Part shown: in pieces, positions 63,724-64,000 of the stretch
Position numbering within the stretch: position 1 is the first letter of the stretch
How the letters are laid out: every line of letters begins with the position of its first letter
Program-made: the position numbers and the translations under genes
Source: Bacteroidia bacterium
GTDB lineage: Bacteria; Bacteroidota; Bacteroidia; J057
Direction of reading: 5' to 3'
Assembly: GCA_041391665.1 (NCBI GenBank)
Contig: JAWKNO010000002.1
Coordinates: forward strand, 2,480,001-2,544,000
DNA: 64,000 nucleotides
Notes under the pieces: generated by a model
Databases searched by the model: none
What the model was told of the DNA's origin: nothing
The model's input: only the letters and a program-made list of their open reading frames with translations

Positions 63724-64000
63724 TTATTCTCCGTGTCCTTCCGCAACCTGGGGCGCTTCTTTGAGCGTCGAGATAAACTCCACGACATCGCGAAGATCTC
63801 TACGGGAAAGAATCGTACCCATGGGTGGCATAGAAGACGGGGCATTGGTTCTTGTGGCGACTTTATTTTTGGGAACCTTTACAGGCTCTGCGTCTGCTGT
63901 TTTGACGGTAATCATATCAGCGGTTTCACCAAGCAGCGTACCAATGGTTTTGTTGCCATCGGTAAGCTCCAGGGATACTATCCCATATCCTGAAGCCAGT
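63724..64000 (-). CDS. Second PVC-type cytochrome c protein, C-terminus only
   Basis: Only the last 91 residues are in the window; the gene starts beyond 64000. The visible part (LASGYGIVSLELTDGNKTIG, RTNAPSSMPPMGTILSRRDLRD) aligns with the C-terminus of the neighbouring 60283-63693 protein, showing the two are tandem paralogues. The haem motif itself lies upstream, outside the window. The 30-base spacing makes an operon likely. Confidence 0.85.
   Translation of the reverse strand, partial: LASGYGIVSLELTDGNKTIGTLLGETADMITVKTADAEPVKVPKNKVATRTNAPSSMPPMGTILSRRDLRDVVEFISTLKEAPQVAEGHGE

Overview
The window is a chromosomal segment of a gliding-type Bacteroidota bacterium, probably of the Saprospiria. 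Two signs point there. Several large secreted proteins end in type IX secretion (T9SS) sorting domains of both kinds: type A and the gliding-associated type B. There is also a PorP/SprF-family protein and a GldL-like small membrane protein. Several promoters match the Bacteroidota consensus TTG-N19-TAnnTTTG. The class-level placement is an inference from gene content only. I saw no rRNA, tRNA, phage or CRISPR locus.

Layout. 1-2629 (minus, running off the left edge) is the most unusual gene: one polypeptide with a pseudokinase, a degenerate Roc GTPase, a COR domain and a CHAT-type (caspase-like) protease domain. 2.8-9 kb holds sucC, a GldL-like peptide, two T9SS cargo proteins and a PorP/SprF partner. 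9-10.5 kb has two divergent small HTH-like regulator genes with an operator-like palindrome between them, plus a DUF1684 gene. 10572-10974 is a 403-bp non-autonomous mobile element with terminal inverted repeats and a 9-bp target duplication, inserted exactly at the stop codon of gpsA. gpsA overlaps a glycerol-3-phosphate acyltransferase gene, giving a two-step glycerolipid operon.

13.8-25 kb carries an HD phosphohydrolase, an alpha-glucan phosphorylase lacking the expected PLP lysine, small unknown genes, a sodium/solute symporter, a cytidylyltransferase-GHMP kinase fusion, and a DUF1800-DUF1501 pair. 25.5-38 kb has a PKD-repeat T9SS protein, an orphan DUF2357 PD-(D/E)XK nuclease, a GH63-like glucosidase, two tandem M24 peptidases and rnhB. 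38-45.6 kb has a 1321-residue repeat protein and a TonB-dependent receptor behind a TPP riboswitch with its own attenuator, so probably a thiamine receptor.

45.8-60 kb is mostly housekeeping: Mrp and NifU (Fe-S assembly), TlpA thioredoxin, xseAB followed by a DUF3127 protein with an SSB-like tail, a CheY-like protein, long-form ispG, a tail-fibre-like S74 protein with 351-bp internal tandem repeats, and a DEAD-box helicase. The right end holds two tandem paralogous PVC-type cytochrome c proteins on the minus strand; the second runs off the window.

Functional themes are surface protein export and gliding, storage glucan and glycerolipid metabolism, and Fe-S and DNA maintenance. The strongest candidate for an undescribed system is the left-edge pseudokinase-Roc-COR-CHAT protein, in which both nucleotide-binding modules look inactive and only the protease seems built for catalysis.
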